Source: an uncultured Aquimarina sp. (GTDB lineage Bacteria > Bacteroidota > Bacteroidia > Flavobacteriales > Flavobacteriaceae). Taken from it: a stretch of DNA of 64,000 nt. Position 1 is the stretch's first letter. Each line of letters opens with the position of its first letter. The notes beneath the pieces are model-generated. The model saw nothing but the letters and a program-made list of their open reading frames with translations. It was not told where the DNA came from and made no database searches. The position numbers were made by a program, and so were the translations under genes. The stretch spans positions 1 to 64,000 of the forward strand of contig CANMLL010000020.1 of assembly GCA_947498775.1 (NCBI GenBank), read 5' to 3'. Below are positions 61,960-64,000 of the stretch, piece by piece.

Positions 61960-62907
61960 ATGAATCTACAAACCAAAATACCACTACATTCTCAAGAACC
62001 CAAAATCAACTATGATTCAGAGGTTGTACTATTAGGTTCCTGTTTTGCAGAAAATATTGGTAAAAAGTTCGAGTACTATAAGTTTAAAAACAATAGCAAT
62101 CCATTTGGAATTTTATTTCATCCAAAAGCAATCGAGACCTTCTTATGGATGGCCAGTCAGGATGAAAAATACACCGAAACAGATGTGTTTTATCATAATG
62201 AGCGCTGGCATTGCTTTGATGCACATTCTTCTTTAAGTAATTCAGATAAAGACATATTGGTTTCAGATTTAAATAAAGGATTATCAAATACAAAGAAAAA
62301 AATCACCGCTGCTACTCATATTTTTATTACACTAGGTACATCCTGGGTATACCGGCTTAAATCTTTGGATATGGTAGTGGCAAATTGCCATAAAATTCCC
62401 CAGCAAGAATTTGATAAGCAATTATTATCTGTTGAAGAGGTTACGCAGTGCCTTCAAAATTGTATTCATCTTATACAAAGTCTTAATACATCTGCTAAAA
62501 TTGTATTCACGATTTCTCCGGTAAGGCATACTAAAGATGGATTTATTGAGAATACTAGAAGTAAATCCCATCTTATTACTGCGGTTCATGAAGTTTTAGA
62601 TCGTGATCAGAATGTTGGTTATTTTACTTCGTATGAATTAATGATGGATGAGCTTAGAGATTATCGCTTTTACACTACAGATATGCTTCATCCAAGTGAA
62701 CTTGCCATTCAATATATTTGGGAACGGTTTTCTGAGATTTGGATTTCAGAAAAAACAAAAACAACAATGAAACAGGTAGAAGAGGTACAAAAAGGACTAA
62801 TTCATAAACCGTTTAATCCAAATAGTAAACAGCATACTGCTTTTCTTCAGAAATTAAGTTCTAAAAAGAATCAATTACAGAAAGAATATCCGTTTATGAG
62901 TTTCTAG
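61960..62907 (+). CDS. GSCFA-domain protein
   Basis: 315 residues starting at MNLQTKIPLH; the frame is open eight codons upstream into the repeat, but this ATG is the better start. The motif that names the family, LLGSCFAENIGKKFEYYKF, is at about 28-46, and it is followed by NPFGILFHPKAIETFL, IFITLGTSWVYR and TISPVRHTKDG, with a late DMLHPSELAIQYIWERF. The Gly-Ser-Cys pattern with later Asp and His resembles an SGNH-type hydrolase, so an esterase role is plausible. No signal peptide. Confidence 0.92.
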   Translation: MNLQTKIPLHSQEPKINYDSEVVLLGSCFAENIGKKFEYYKFKNNSNPFGILFHPKAIETFLWMASQDEKYTETDVFYHNERWHCFDAHSSLSNSDKDILVSDLNKGLSNTKKKITAATHIFITLGTSWVYRLKSLDMVVANCHKIPQQEFDKQLLSVEEVTQCLQNCIHLIQSLNTSAKIVFTISPVRHTKDGFIENTRSKSHLITAVHEVLDRDQNVGYFTSYELMMDELRDYRFYTTDMLHPSELAIQYIWERFSEIWISEKTKTTMKQVEEVQKGLIHKPFNPNSKQHTAFLQKLSSKKNQLQKEYPFMSF

Positions 62908-62919
62908 CAAGCTAGGATT

Positions 62920-64000
62920 CTAAACCGAGGTAAAATTTGCATCAATTATTGTTAAACCGCTATCTATTAAATGCTTAATATCTGGTCTTTTGGTTTTAAT
63001 AGTTTCCAAATGGTTTAGGATTTGTTCGGCAAATGTAGCGTCACGATCATACACCAATTCATAAATTTCGATAGGTAATAACCAATCGTTTATGTGATCT
63101 GTTATCAGAATATCAAAAACCGCTTCAAGAGAAAATTTGGTGTTTTTTCCTTCTCGTATATTTCTTACAGATTGGTATAAAGAACGTAACTCTAGCTCTT
63201 TATCAGAATACGTGCGTTTTGTAGTGATTGAAGAAGGATTGTGAGTTACGAGATCAAACGAATAATCATCTGCGGGTCCCGAAAATGCAGAAACGATTTC
63301 TTTTCCAACGGCAAAGTCAAAAGTACCCCATTCGGGTTTAAAAAGATATTCATCTTTATATTTAATAGAGCATTCGCTAAATTGAATTAAAATCAGTTCG
63401 CCTTGAATGTTACGCATACCAGTAATATTATTTCCTGCTACCGTAATTCCACTTTCAAATTCAAATTCTATATACTCCCCATCATAAAAATTATATGCTT
63501 TTAGGTCGCGAGGTGACATGTTTTCTATAGCCAGGTTAATTCCTTTCAGTTTTCCTAAAGGAGATCCAAATCCGTTTGGATGTGCATCGATACCGTGCCC
63601 TATGAGTTCTTTTTCTCTGAAAGAAAGAGCTGTTGGTCCTGAAGTTTCAAAATAAATAACCTCGTTATCCTCATTTTTTATCATTCTTGTGAAAACTCCA
63701 GAAATTTGTAGACCAGTACTTAGTTCTATTGTTCCAAGGTTTTCAGATTCTATTAATTTTGCAAGTCCTTTGTGTCCGCCTTTTCGCAGGGCCATGGTGT
63801 CGGCAAATTCTTCGAGAACCTGACATAAATAAGCAAAATCAGGTGTGACAAATAGTTGAGGTTGTGGTTTTGTAATATCAAAATCTTGAAATGCCGCATC
63901 TGGAGAATATGGCAGTTTTTTTACCTGATCGGTCATACACCATTCGCTTTCCCCAATAGACGAGAGTAATCCTGCACCATAAATTTTTGGATCATCAGTG
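62920..64000 (-). CDS. Phenylalanine-4-hydroxylase-type enzyme, C-terminal part (gene runs off the right edge)
   Basis: The minus-strand frame enters at the window edge with DDPKIYGAGLLSSIGESEWC and continues with MTDQVKKLPYSPDAAFQDFD, the end of the catalytic domain of a pterin-dependent aromatic amino acid hydroxylase. The metal ligands (the His pair and Glu) would lie to the right, outside the window. After ITKPQPQLFVTPDF come about 270 further residues (YLCQVLEEFADTMALRKGGH onward), which form the C-terminal extension seen in Bacteroidota members of this family. The start at 63936 (MTDQ) is internal. The enzyme converts phenylalanine to tyrosine. Confidence 0.88.
   Translation of the reverse strand, partial: TDDPKIYGAGLLSSIGESEWCMTDQVKKLPYSPDAAFQDFDITKPQPQLFVTPDFAYLCQVLEEFADTMALRKGGHKGLAKLIESENLGTIELSTGLQISGVFTRMIKNEDNEVIYFETSGPTALSFREKELIGHGIDAHPNGFGSPLGKLKGINLAIENMSPRDLKAYNFYDGEYIEFEFESGITVAGNNITGMRNIQGELILIQFSECSIKYKDEYLFKPEWGTFDFAVGKEIVSAFSGPADDYSFDLVTHNPSSITTKRTYSDKELELRSLYQSVRNIREGKNTKFSLEAVFDILITDHINDWLLPIEIYELVYDRDATFAEQILNHLETIKTKRPDIKHLIDSGLTIIDANFTSV

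Noticed and set aside
1..64000. CRISPR arrays, tRNA or rRNA genes, insertion-sequence transposases
   Set aside because: Reading the spacers on both strands showed no regular repeat-spacer series, no cloverleaf-like sequence with a CCA-type end, and no transposase frame. A short tRNA could still be missed by eye.

Overview
The window looks like a chromosome segment from a marine-type member of the Flavobacteriaceae (Bacteroidota), possibly close to Aquimarina. The genus is an inference. The family-level evidence is AT-rich DNA, several -7 boxes of the form TAnnTTTG, starts without clear Shine-Dalgarno sites, and typical Bacteroidota families: FecI/FecR/STN-TonB receptor, DUF4249, DUF5916, GSCFA, a PorE-like OmpA lipoprotein-type protein, GxxExxY, and a phenylalanine hydroxylase with a C-terminal extension.

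Layout. 1-5.2 kb: two helicase genes; the first has a frameshifted, truncated N-terminal part. 5.2-6.8 kb: an alpha/beta-hydrolase-like lipoprotein with a truncated tandem copy behind it. 7.0-12.2 kb (minus strand): sigma factor, FecR anti-sigma, TonB receptor and DUF4249 lipoprotein, a cell-surface signalling and uptake operon. 12.2-13.9 kb: a repeat-rich gap with a MITE-like inverted-repeat element, one small gene and a broken membrane-protein gene.

13.9-37.6 kb (plus strand): an almost uninterrupted extracellular contractile injection system (eCIS, the Afp/PVC/MAC/AlgoCIS type). In order it has a Pvc16-like terminator, one sheath, two tube proteins, a tiny DUF5908 protein, a LysM tube-baseplate adaptor, a VgrG-like spike, PAAR tip, gp25, two large baseplate proteins, an 861-residue putative fibre or baseplate protein, a 183-residue unknown, a tape-measure protein, a CHAP-type peptidoglycan hydrolase, a membrane/TPR protein, two DUF4157 cargo proteins, a decayed third cargo gene, and the AAA+ ATPase last. 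The two cargo genes share a nearly identical leader but have unrelated C-termini; one of these carries a metzincin-like protease motif. This is the accessory system of most interest.

37.8-46.1 kb: a DUF5916 outer-membrane protein, a LytTR regulator with a propeller-type sensor kinase, a small secreted protein, a cell-wall N-acetylmuramidase, and a relic of another propeller sensor. Between the secreted protein and the muramidase is a 12-bp direct repeat with 21-bp periodicity, the geometry expected of a LytTR operator. 46.1-64 kb: mainly housekeeping genes: an RNA methyltransferase, an alanine/glycine symporter, the OmpA protein, Era, Der, GNAT, AraC, a TPM/TPM/LemA cluster, MerR, CapA, an M23 peptidase, alanyl-tRNA synthetase, GxxExxY, GSCFA, and the 3' part of an aromatic amino acid hydroxylase that runs off the right edge. 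I saw no rRNA, tRNA, CRISPR array or transposase gene.
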